From an uncultured Christensenellaceae bacterium (GTDB taxonomy: Bacteria > Bacillota > Clostridia > Christensenellales > Pumilibacteraceae): a stretch of 36,344 nt of DNA. The translations under genes were made by a program, and so were the position numbers. Where the stretch lies: the NCBI GenBank assembly GCA_910587445.1, contig CAJULE010000023.1:1-36344 (forward strand), read 5' to 3'. The notes below the pieces were generated by a model. It made no database searches. It worked only from the letters and a program-made list of their open reading frames with translations, and was not told where the DNA came from. Below are positions 26,159 to 36,344 of this stretch, piece after piece (positions within the stretch are counted from its first letter, which is position 1; each line of letters opens with the position of its first letter).

Positions 26159-26416
26159 GGGTGCTTCTCCCGTAAAGAAGTTCGGCGGGGCGGCGGTTCT
26201 TGCCTCGGCCGACATAACCATTATATGATAAAGTCTGCGTTTTGCCCGTATATAATATGTTACAAAACGCGCACGAAAGGTTTACATTCTCGAACGGCGA
26301 AAAAAAATGCGCGCCGTCGGCTTTCGCAGACCTGCGCGCGAATTATTATCGTATATTTTTTTGAGTTTTACAAAAAAGCGGGAAAAATTTTGTCAAGAAA
26401 ATTTATTAAAAAACGC

Positions 26417-26446
26417 TTGACTTTCGGCAGTCAAACGTGATAAAAT
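26417..26446 (+). promoter_or_regulatory. Promoter of rpoBC
   Basis: TTGACT (26417-26422) and TAAAAT (26441-26446) are 18 bases apart, with CGTGA before the -10. AAAACG lies one base upstream of the -35, as in the guaB and tRNA promoters. It drives rpoB directly, with a leader of about 145 bases. Confidence 0.72.
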
Positions 26447-26451
26447 TACAA

Positions 26452-26513
26452 GTGCGTATTCTCGCCCTTAAAGGCGAATCCGCACCTTGCGTTTCTTATC
26501 GGTTACACATATA
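26452..26513 (+). promoter_or_regulatory. Structured leader upstream of rpoB
   Basis: GTGC (26452-26455) with GCAC and CGCC with GGCG (around CTTAAA) form an imperfect hairpin over 26452-26484, and CGGT/ACCG (near 26500 and 26520) can form a second. No terminator-like U-run follows. I see no known riboswitch class. The rest of the gap 26222-26597 holds no gene that I can support. Confidence 0.4.
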
Positions 26514-26597
26514 GTATATACCGAACGTGAGAAAAAAGCAACGGTTTTAAGACAAAAAAGTAAAAAAATATTTCAAGCGCTTTAAAGGAGAAATTCA

Positions 26598-29500
26598 ATG
26601 GCGGCAAGAACAATAAGAAAGGTAAAGTACGGCAAGACCGAAAGACGCTCGTTTGCGCAGGTGAACGAAGTCATAGATATGCCGTACCTTATCGAGGTGC
26701 AGAAAGCGTCGTACGACGAATTCTTGAAGCACGGCATTGCGGAAGTGTTCGAGGACTTTTCCCCGATCACCGACTTTGCGGGCAAGATAGAACTGTACTT
26801 TCTCGATCATACGCTCGAGTTTAAGCCCAAGTACACGGAAAAAGAGTGTAAGGACAGAGACGCGACGTATGCGGCGCCTTTAAAAGTAAAGGTGCGTCTC
26901 GTATATAAGGAAACGGGACAGGCGATCGAGCAAGAGGTCTTTATGGGCGATTTCCCGCTCATGACCCCGAACGGTTCGTTCATCATCAACGGCGCGGAAC
27001 GCGTAATCGTCTCCCAGCTTGTCCGCTCGCCCGGCGTGTACTTCGATTTCGTCAAAGACGTAAAGACGGGCAAAGCCTATTACGGCGCGACGAACATTCC
27101 TTCCCGCGGCGCTTGGCTCGAGTTCCAGGAGGACGCCTCCGGCACTCTTTGGGTGCACGTCGACCGCACGAGAAAGGTGCCCGCAACGGTGCTCATGCGT
27201 TCGCTTTCCGCCGTTACGAAGGGCGCGCAATTCGGTACGGACGAGGAACTGCGCGCGATATTCCACGACGAAAAGCTCATTCGTACGACCTGCGAAAAGG
27301 ACGGTACGAAAAACGAGGACGACGGTCTTATCGAGCTTAACCGCAAGCTTCGTCCCGGGGAGATACCCAACCTCGACAGCATACGCGGCTATGTGGAAAA
27401 TCTCTTCTACGACCGCAGAAAGTACGATCTGTCGCGTGTGGGCCGCTATAAATTCAACAAAAAACTTGCGCTCGCCGCACGTATCGCGGGACAGGTCGCA
27501 GGCGAGGACGTTACCGACGCGGACGGCGTGCTCTACGTAAAGAAAGGCGCGCTTATAGACGAGGCGACTGCCGTGAGAATACAAAACGCCGGCATAAACG
27601 AAGTCACCGTCGCCGTCAATCCCGAGCTGTACGCTACGGAAACGGGCGTTCACACCGTCATAGGCAACAATCATGTGGACCTCAAGGACTATGTGGACTG
27701 CGATCCCGAGGATCTCGGCATAGGCGAAAAGGTGCATTACGCGACGCTCAAGGCGCTCATGGACGAGGCGGCGGGCGACGACGAAAAGCTTAAAAACCTC
27801 ATTGTCGCAAACGTAGACAATCTCGTCGTAAAACATCTTCTCGTCGACGACGTGATCGCAACCATAAACTATATAACGGGACTTCGCTACGGCATAGGCT
27901 TCTGCGACAACATCGACCACCTCGGCAACCGCAGAGTGCGCAGCGTGGGCGAGCTTTTGCAGAACCAGTTCCGCATAGGTATCGCGAGACTCGAGCGCGT
28001 CATAAGGGAGAGAATGCAGATCCAGTCGGACGCAGACCTCACTCCGCAGACCCTCATAAACATACGTCCCGTATCGAGCTCGATAAAAGAATTCTTCGGC
28101 TCGTCCCAGCTTTCGCAGTTCATGGACGAGAGCAACCCCATTGCCGAGCTCACGCATAAGAGAAAGCTCTCGGCGCTCGGACCCGGCGGTCTCAATCGCG
28201 AACGCGCTTCGTTCGAGGTGCGCGACGTTCACTACTCGCACTACTCGCGTATGTGCCCGATAGAGACGCCCGAAGGACAGAACATCGGTCTTATAAGCTC
28301 GCTTTCCGCATATGCGCGTATCAACCGCTACGGCTTTATCGAAGCTCCGTACCGCAGAGTCGATAAGGAAAACAAGAAGGTCACGGACATAGTCGATTAC
28401 CTGTCCGCGGACGAAGAGGACAGATACATCGTCGCACAGGCAAACGAGCCTCTCGACGAAAACGGCTGGTTCGAAAAGGAACGCGTGCTCGCGCGCTATC
28501 GCGACGACATCGGCGAGCACAACCGCAACGACATCGATTACATCGACGTTTCGCCGCGCCAAATGGTTTCGGTCGCAACGGCGCTCATACCCTTCCTCGA
28601 AAACGACGACACGAACCGCGCGCTCATGGGCTCGAATATGCAGAGACAGGCAGTTCCTCTTCTCAAGCCCGAAGCTCCCATCGTCGGCACGGGCATAGAG
28701 CATAAAATAGCATACGACTCGGGCGTTATGGTCTGGGCGAGAAATGCGGGCAAAGTCGCATACGTCGACGCGGACACTATAATGGTGGACGAGGACGACG
28801 GCTCGCGTGCGACTTACAAGCTCAAAAAGTTCATCGGCTCCAACCAGGGCACTTGCATAAATCAGAAGCCGATCGTCGAAAAGGGCGAGAGAGTGGAAAA
28901 GGGTCAGGTGCTTGCGGACGGTCACTCGACGCAGAACGCGGAGCTTGCACTCGGCAGAAACATTCTCATCGGATTCATGTCCTGGGAAGGCTATAACTAC
29001 GAGGACGCAATTCTCATAAACGAAAAGATAGCAAAAGACGACGTGTTCACTTCCATTCATATAGAAGAGCACGAAATCGACGCAAGAGACACCAAGCTCG
29101 GCGAGGAAGAGATCACGCGCGACATACCCAACGTCGGCGAGGACGCCCTTAAAAACCTCGACGAGGACGGTATCGTGCGTATCGGCGCGGAAGTCACGAG
29201 CGGCGACATTCTCGTCGGCAAGGTCACGCCCAAGGGCGAGACCGAGCTCACGCCAGAGGAAAGATTGCTGCGCGCGATATTCGGAGAAAAGGCGAGAGAG
29301 GTGCGCGACACGTCTCTTCGCGTGCCTCACGGCGAGGGCGGCATAGTCGTCGACGTCAAGGTGTTCACCCGCGCGAACAAGGACGAAATGAGCCCCGGCG
29401 TGAACAAGCTCGTCAGAGTATACATCGCACAGAAACGTAAGATTTCGGTCGGCGACAAGATGGCGGGCAGACACGGTAACAAGGGCGTCGTATCCCGCAT

Positions 29501-30470
29501 ACTCCCCGAAGAGGATATGCCGTTCATGGCTGACGGAACTCCGCTTCAGATAGTCTTGAATCCGCTCGGCGTGCCTTCCCGTATGAACATCGGACAGGTG
29601 CTCGAGGTCCATCTCGGACTTGTGGCAAAGGCGCTCGGCTGGAAGGTAGCCACTCCCGTATTCGACGGTGCGCTCGAGAGCGACATAAAGATGCTTCTCG
29701 AACAGAACGGCTTTACGACCGACGGCAAAGTCGACGGAAAGATCCTCATGTACGACGGCAGAACGGGCGAGCCCTTCGAAAACCGCGCGACGGTCGGCTA
29801 TATGTATATGATCAAGCTTATCCACCTTGTCGACGACAAGATACACGCACGTTCGACCGGTCCGTACTCGCTCGTCACGCAGCAGCCTCTCGGCGGCAAG
29901 GCGCAGATGGGCGGACAGCGTTTCGGCGAAATGGAAGTTTGGGCGCTGTACGCATACGGCGCGGCAAATGTCTTGCAGGAGATAATGACGGTCAAGTCCG
30001 ACGACATCGTCGGCAGAGTAAAGACGTACGAGTCCATAGTAAAGGGGCTCAACACGTCCGAGCCGGGCGTGCCCGAATCGTTCAAGGTGCTCATAAAAGA
30101 ACTTCAGGCGCTTGCGCTCGACGTCAAGGTGCTCAACGAAGACCGAAACGAGATCTCCATAAAGGATCTCATCGAGGACGACGTATTCGGCTATAACCAG
30201 GTCGAGGAGAGCGAACAGCGCAAGAAGCACTTCGAGGACGGAGAGATCAACTTCGACGAGGAGCTCGATTTGGGCGAGAGCGACGATATGTTCGACGACG
30301 AGCCCATTGCCGCTCCCGCAGACGAAGATATCGACAAGGCTCTCTTCGGCGAGGAGGAAGTCGAGATAGCAGACCCGTTCGCGGACAGACAGATAACCGA
30401 GGACGATTACCTCGACGACGAGCTTCCCGCAAAGAAGGGAAAGAAGAGCAAGAAGGAGGAGGACAAGTAA
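26598..30470 (+). CDS. rpoB: RNA polymerase subunit beta
   Basis: This 1290-residue protein is the beta subunit of the core RNA polymerase. The rifampicin-site region is complete (GSSQLSQFMDESNP, THKRKLSALGPGG) and matches the sensitive consensus at the usual Asp, His and Ser positions. The HGNKGVVS and GGKAQMGGQRFGEMEVWALYAYGA motifs near the C-terminus are also typical. Beyond about residue 1195 is an acidic tail ending in Lys-rich residues, which makes the protein longer than most clostridial RpoB. AAAGGAG lies eight bases before the ATG. rpoC starts at the base after its stop codon. The usual rplJ-rplL genes are not upstream. Confidence 0.99.
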   Translation: MAARTIRKVKYGKTERRSFAQVNEVIDMPYLIEVQKASYDEFLKHGIAEVFEDFSPITDFAGKIELYFLDHTLEFKPKYTEKECKDRDATYAAPLKVKVRLVYKETGQAIEQEVFMGDFPLMTPNGSFIINGAERVIVSQLVRSPGVYFDFVKDVKTGKAYYGATNIPSRGAWLEFQEDASGTLWVHVDRTRKVPATVLMRSLSAVTKGAQFGTDEELRAIFHDEKLIRTTCEKDGTKNEDDGLIELNRKLRPGEIPNLDSIRGYVENLFYDRRKYDLSRVGRYKFNKKLALAARIAGQVAGEDVTDADGVLYVKKGALIDEATAVRIQNAGINEVTVAVNPELYATETGVHTVIGNNHVDLKDYVDCDPEDLGIGEKVHYATLKALMDEAAGDDEKLKNLIVANVDNLVVKHLLVDDVIATINYITGLRYGIGFCDNIDHLGNRRVRSVGELLQNQFRIGIARLERVIRERMQIQSDADLTPQTLINIRPVSSSIKEFFGSSQLSQFMDESNPIAELTHKRKLSALGPGGLNRERASFEVRDVHYSHYSRMCPIETPEGQNIGLISSLSAYARINRYGFIEAPYRRVDKENKKVTDIVDYLSADEEDRYIVAQANEPLDENGWFEKERVLARYRDDIGEHNRNDIDYIDVSPRQMVSVATALIPFLENDDTNRALMGSNMQRQAVPLLKPEAPIVGTGIEHKIAYDSGVMVWARNAGKVAYVDADTIMVDEDDGSRATYKLKKFIGSNQGTCINQKPIVEKGERVEKGQVLADGHSTQNAELALGRNILIGFMSWEGYNYEDAILINEKIAKDDVFTSIHIEEHEIDARDTKLGEEEITRDIPNVGEDALKNLDEDGIVRIGAEVTSGDILVGKVTPKGETELTPEERLLRAIFGEKAREVRDTSLRVPHGEGGIVVDVKVFTRANKDEMSPGVNKLVRVYIAQKRKISVGDKMAGRHGNKGVVSRILPEEDMPFMADGTPLQIVLNPLGVPSRMNIGQVLEVHLGLVAKALGWKVATPVFDGALESDIKMLLEQNGFTTDGKVDGKILMYDGRTGEPFENRATVGYMYMIKLIHLVDDKIHARSTGPYSLVTQQPLGGKAQMGGQRFGEMEVWALYAYGAANVLQEIMTVKSDDIVGRVKTYESIVKGLNTSEPGVPESFKVLIKELQALALDVKVLNEDRNEISIKDLIEDDVFGYNQVEESEQRKKHFEDGEINFDEELDLGESDDMFDDEPIAAPADEDIDKALFGEEEVEIADPFADRQITEDDYLDDELPAKKGKKSKKEEDK

Positions 30471-34079
<3,609 letters not shown>

Positions 34080-34100
34080 ACCCATATAAAATAACACAAG

Positions 34101-34139
34101 ACACTTCGAAACGGACAGCTTGTTTCGGAGTGTTTTTTT
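34101..34139 (+). terminator. rpoBC terminator
   Basis: ACACTTCGAAAC (34101-34112) pairs with GTTTCGGAGTGT (34122-34133), 12 base pairs with one G-U, around a nine-base loop and followed by six T residues. Confidence 0.95.
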
Positions 34140-34159
34140 CATTCCGACGCGAAAATCTT

Positions 34160-34199
34160 CTCGAAAACGATTGCAAGTTTTTTTTCGTTGTGATATACT
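34160..34199 (+). promoter_or_regulatory. Promoter of guaB with upstream 14-base motif
   Basis: TTGCAA (34171-34176) and TATACT (34194-34199) are 17 bases apart, with TGTGA before the -10. The 14 bases 34160-34173 (CTCGAAAACGATTG) recur exactly at the tRNA promoter (35807-35820). Confidence 0.72.
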
Positions 34200-34289
34200 G
34201 TATGCAATATTATATGACATATTAAGACACAAGGCGTGTCTTGACAAGACGACTACGATCGTTACGAATTGCTTATGGAGGCAAAAAAC

Positions 34290-35792
34290 ATGGCGCACTA
34301 CTGTAAAGAACCGTCGCATACGTTCAGCGAATATCTGCTCATACCCGGCTATACGTCGCCCGAGTGTGTCCCCGCGAACGTCTCGCTAAAGACTCCGCTC
34401 GTCAAATACAAGAAGGGCGAGGAGCCTTCGATCAGTCTGAATATTCCGCTTGTTTCGGCGATAATGCAGTCTGTTTCCGACGACAATCTCGCGCTTGCAC
34501 TCGCAAGGGAGGGCGGACTTTCGTTCATATACGGATCGCAGTCGATTGAGGACGAGGCGGCTATGGTGGCTCGCGTCAAGAATTATAAGGCGGGCTTCGT
34601 CGTTTCCGACAGCAATCTCAAGCCCGACAATACGCTTGCGGATGTGCTTGCTTTGAAGGAAAGGAAAGGACATTCCACCGTTCCCATTACGGCGGACGGC
34701 ACGGGTAGCGGAAAGCTTCTCGGCATAGTTACGGGCAGGGACTACCGCGTAAGCCGTATGGCGGCGGATACGAAGATAAAGGAGTTCATGACTCCCATAG
34801 AAAAACTCGTGACCGCACCTGCTTCGACTTCGCTCAAGGAGGCAAACGACATAATTTGGGAGCACAAGCTCAATTCGCTTCCCCTCATAGACGGCAAGGG
34901 CAATCTCGTCTATCTCGTTTTCAGAAAGGACTATGACAATCATAAGGAGAACCCGCAGGAGCTTCTCGACGAGCACAAACGCTTCAGAGTGGGCGCGGGC
35001 ATAAATACGCTCGACTACGAAAAGCGCGTACCTGCTCTCGTCGAAGCGGGCGCAGACGTACTGTGTATCGACTCGTCCGAGGGCTATACCTGCTGGCAGA
35101 AAAAGACGCTCGACTTCATTCGCTCGAAGTACGGCGACAGCGTAAAAGTGGGTGCGGGAAACGTCGTGGACAGGGACGGCTTTATGTTCCTTGCGGAAGC
35201 GGGTGCGGATTTCGTAAAAATAGGTATCGGCGGCGGCTCTATCTGTATCACGCGCGAGCAAAAGGGTATCGGCAGGGGACAGGCTACGGCGGTCATAGAA
35301 GTTGCGGCGGCTCGCGACGAATACTATAAAAAGACGGGCATTTACGTGCCTATCTGCTCGGACGGCGGAATAGTTCACGACTATCACATGACGCTTGCTC
35401 TCGCAATGGGCGCAGACTTCATAATGCTCGGTCGGTACTTTGCGCGCTTTGACGAAAGCCCGACGAACAAACTCAACGTAAACGGAACTTATGTAAAAGA
35501 GTATTGGGGCGAGGGAAGCAACCGTGCCCGCAATTGGCAGAGATACGACCTCGGCGGAAAGTCCAAGCTCTCGTTCGAGGAAGGCGTCGACTCGTATGTC
35601 GTGTATGCGGGTCCGCTTCGCGACAACGTCGAAAAGAGCCTTTACAAAGTAAAGTCCACGATGTGCAACTGCGGCGTGACGAGTATACCTCAGCTTCAGA
35701 AGGAAGCCAAAATAACCCTCGTTTCCGCTACGAGTATCGTCGAGGGCGGCTATCACGACGTTATCCTTCGCAATACGAATACGAAAGTATAA
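34290..35792 (+). CDS. guaB: IMP dehydrogenase, Tritrichomonas-type
   Basis: The ATG at 34290 has GGAGG eight bases upstream. The 500-residue enzyme oxidises IMP to XMP with NAD+, the committed step of GMP synthesis. The barrel is interrupted by a pair of CBS domains (about 100-225). The catalytic cysteine is Cys319 in GGGSICITREQKG, and the mobile-flap dyad is Arg418-Tyr419 in NWQRYDLGG. These positions coincide with the numbering I recall for T. foetus IMPDH, and many stretches, including the N-terminal EYLLIPG and YHMTLALAMGADFIMLG, look nearly identical. Typical bacterial GuaB has GSICTTR at the loop instead. The gene has its own promoter after the rpoC terminator; no terminator is seen after it. 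Confidence 0.95.
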   Translation: MAHYCKEPSHTFSEYLLIPGYTSPECVPANVSLKTPLVKYKKGEEPSISLNIPLVSAIMQSVSDDNLALALAREGGLSFIYGSQSIEDEAAMVARVKNYKAGFVVSDSNLKPDNTLADVLALKERKGHSTVPITADGTGSGKLLGIVTGRDYRVSRMAADTKIKEFMTPIEKLVTAPASTSLKEANDIIWEHKLNSLPLIDGKGNLVYLVFRKDYDNHKENPQELLDEHKRFRVGAGINTLDYEKRVPALVEAGADVLCIDSSEGYTCWQKKTLDFIRSKYGDSVKVGAGNVVDRDGFMFLAEAGADFVKIGIGGGSICITREQKGIGRGQATAVIEVAAARDEYYKKTGIYVPICSDGGIVHDYHMTLALAMGADFIMLGRYFARFDESPTNKLNVNGTYVKEYWGEGSNRARNWQRYDLGGKSKLSFEEGVDSYVVYAGPLRDNVEKSLYKVKSTMCNCGVTSIPQLQKEAKITLVSATSIVEGGYHDVILRNTNTKV

Positions 35793-35806
35793 TTTTCAAA
35801 CACAGG

Positions 35807-35846
35807 CTCGAAAACGATTGACTTTGCCGCATAATTGATATATAAT
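35807..35846 (+). promoter_or_regulatory. Promoter of the tRNA tandem
   Basis: TTGACT (35818-35823) and TATAAT (35841-35846) are 17 bases apart, the closest match to consensus in the window. The motif CTCGAAAACGATTG (35807-35820) overlaps the -35 and is shared with guaB. Transcription would start about 20 bases before the first tRNA-like unit. Confidence 0.82.
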
Positions 35847-35873
35847 AATCAAGCATTGAGGCAAAGTCATTAT

Positions 35874-35949
35874 GCGCTGTTAGCTCAATTGGATAGAGCG
35901 TTGGTCTGCTTAAGCCAAAGGTTGGGGATTCGAGCTCCTTGACAGTGCC
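35874..35949 (+). ncRNA. tRNA-like unit 1 (eight-base anticodon loop)
   Basis: The acceptor stem is complete: GCGCTGT pairs with ACAGTGC (35942-35948), one G-U. The D-arm (GCTC/GAGC) and T-arm (GGGGA, TTCGAGC loop, TCCTT) are like those of the tRNA-Arg downstream. The anticodon stem TTGGT/GCCAA closes an eight-base loop, CTGCTTAA, instead of seven, and an extra G separates the T-stem from the acceptor strand. No CCA is encoded. It could be a decaying tRNA copy or a functional tRNA-like RNA. Confidence 0.55.
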
Positions 35950-35970
35950 GAAAATACAATAACGATATAT

Positions 35971-36047
35971 GCGCTGTTAGCTTTGGTTGGATAGAGCGTT
36001 GGTCTACTTAAGCCAAAGGTTGGGGAATCAAGCTCCTTGACAGTGCC
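35971..36047 (+). ncRNA. tRNA-like unit 2 (eight-base anticodon loop)
   Basis: This copy of unit 1 starts 97 bases later. The acceptor stem GCGCTGT/ACAGTGC (36040-36046) is kept exactly. The D-loop has one extra base and the D-stem a G-U pair; the anticodon loop is CTACTTAA; the T-loop is changed from TTCGAGC to ATCAAGC. The 3' flank (CGAAAATACAATAACGATATAT) is identical to that of unit 1. It is more degenerate than unit 1, and no CCA is encoded. Confidence 0.5.
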
Positions 36048-36068
36048 GAAAATACAATAACGATATAT

Positions 36069-36145
36069 GCGCTGTTAGCTCAATTGGATAGAGCGTTGGT
36101 CTACGGAACCAAAGGTTAGGGATTCGAGCTCCTTACGGCGCACCA
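36069..36145 (+). tRNA. tRNA-Arg (anticodon ACG)
   Basis: A normal 77-base tRNA folds here: acceptor GCGCTGT/ACGGCGC, D-stem GCTC/GAGC, anticodon stem TTGGT/ACCAA with the seven-base loop CTACGGA (anticodon ACG), and T-arm with TTCGAGC. The CCA end is encoded (36143-36145). With A34 changed to inosine it would read CGU, CGC and CGA. It is the third member of a tandem behind one promoter, after two tRNA-like units. Confidence 0.95.
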
Positions 36146-36154
36146 AAAGAGTAT

Positions 36155-36206
36155 AATCCGAATTGTTTACTTGTTACAAGTGAGTGGTTCGGATTTACTT
36201 TTTATT
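36155..36206 (+). terminator. Terminator after the tRNA tandem
   Basis: AATCCGAA (36155-36162) pairs with TTCGGATT (36188-36195), enclosing a second stem ACTTGT/ACAAGT (36169-36174, 36176-36181). ACTTTTTATTT follows. Confidence 0.75.
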
Positions 36207-36238
36207 TCGGTAATAAATAGTTAAACTTCTAATCAACG

Positions 36239-36275
36239 ACAAAAGCTCTTGGACAAATTGTCCGAGAGCTTTTGT
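36239..36275. terminator. Long symmetrical hairpin, likely bidirectional terminator
   Basis: ACAAAAGCTCTTGGACA (36239-36255) pairs with 36259-36275 over 17 base pairs with one G-U, around the loop AAT. A-run and T-run at the stem ends allow termination in either direction, probably for a minus-strand gene outside the window. I see nothing else in 36276-36344, which is AT-rich. Confidence 0.75.
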
Positions 36276-36344
36276 CTAAACATAATTAAGTAAGATAAAT
36301 TGAAATTTAACTTTCTATGTATAGTGTAGGATATTGTTCAAGCA

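Noticed and set aside
28050..28300. Rifampicin-resistance changes in rpoB
   Set aside because: The Gln, Asp, His and Ser positions of the resistance region carry the common sensitive residues.
35874..36068. CRISPR-like reading of the 97/98-base tandem
   Set aside because: The repeats fold as tRNA-like cloverleaves, the unit is too long, there are no variable spacers and no cas genes are present.

Overview
The window looks like chromosomal DNA of a low-to-mid-GC Bacillota, most likely an uncultured gut-type clostridial lineage. The reasons are the Gram-positive style of RpoB and RpoC, strong AGGAGG-type ribosome binding sites, SigA-like promoters with a TRTGn extension before the -10, a SipW-class (endoplasmic-reticulum type) signal peptidase, and many lipoproteins. 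TGA is used as a stop, so the standard code fits. The lineage assignment is inference.

Layout, left to right. (1) 1-1422 is the 3' part of a large serine recombinase gene, probably one edge of a mobile element. (2) 1478-5903 (minus) is a three-gene operon: a helical hypothetical protein followed by two overlapping ABC half-transporters that look like a heterodimeric exporter with one degenerate ATP site. (3) 6094-9234 (minus) is a SWIM-SNF2 ATPase, divergent from a short-chain dehydrogenase (9416-10207). (4) 10522-19411 (plus) is the most distinctive part: six genes comprising three exported proteins with SipW-type N-termini (one of 1263 residues, beta-helix-like), a membrane-anchored protein sharing a C-terminal motif with one of them, the SipW-like signal peptidase, and a membrane-anchored tandem-repeat protein. 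An array of three perfect hairpins separates the small exported protein from the downstream half. I read this as a TasA-like fibre or surface-matrix locus with unusual components. (5) 19467-21786 (minus) is an operon of two lipoproteins and a small polytopic membrane protein, possibly a split transcobalamin-like ligand-capture and ECF uptake system. (6) 21932-24079 (plus) is purine salvage: an AzgA/PbuG-type permease and hypoxanthine phosphoribosyltransferase. (7) 24182-25080 (plus) is a membrane-anchored XRE regulator overlapping a small lipoprotein; 25085-26158 (minus) is a DUF2974-type alpha/beta hydrolase. (8) 26598-34079 is rpoB-rpoC with its own promoter and structured leader, without rplJ-rplL upstream. 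(9) 34290-35792 is guaB, of the type known from Tritrichomonas foetus. (10) 35874-36145 is a promoter-driven tandem of two tRNA-like sequences and one well-formed tRNA-Arg(ACG), followed by two strong hairpins.

Themes: purine uptake, salvage and GMP synthesis (permease, hpt, guaB) flank the RNA polymerase genes. The guaB and tRNA promoters share a 14-base sequence running into the -35 element, and rpoB carries part of it. The best candidates for under-described biology are the SipW-dependent locus and the tRNA-like tandem.
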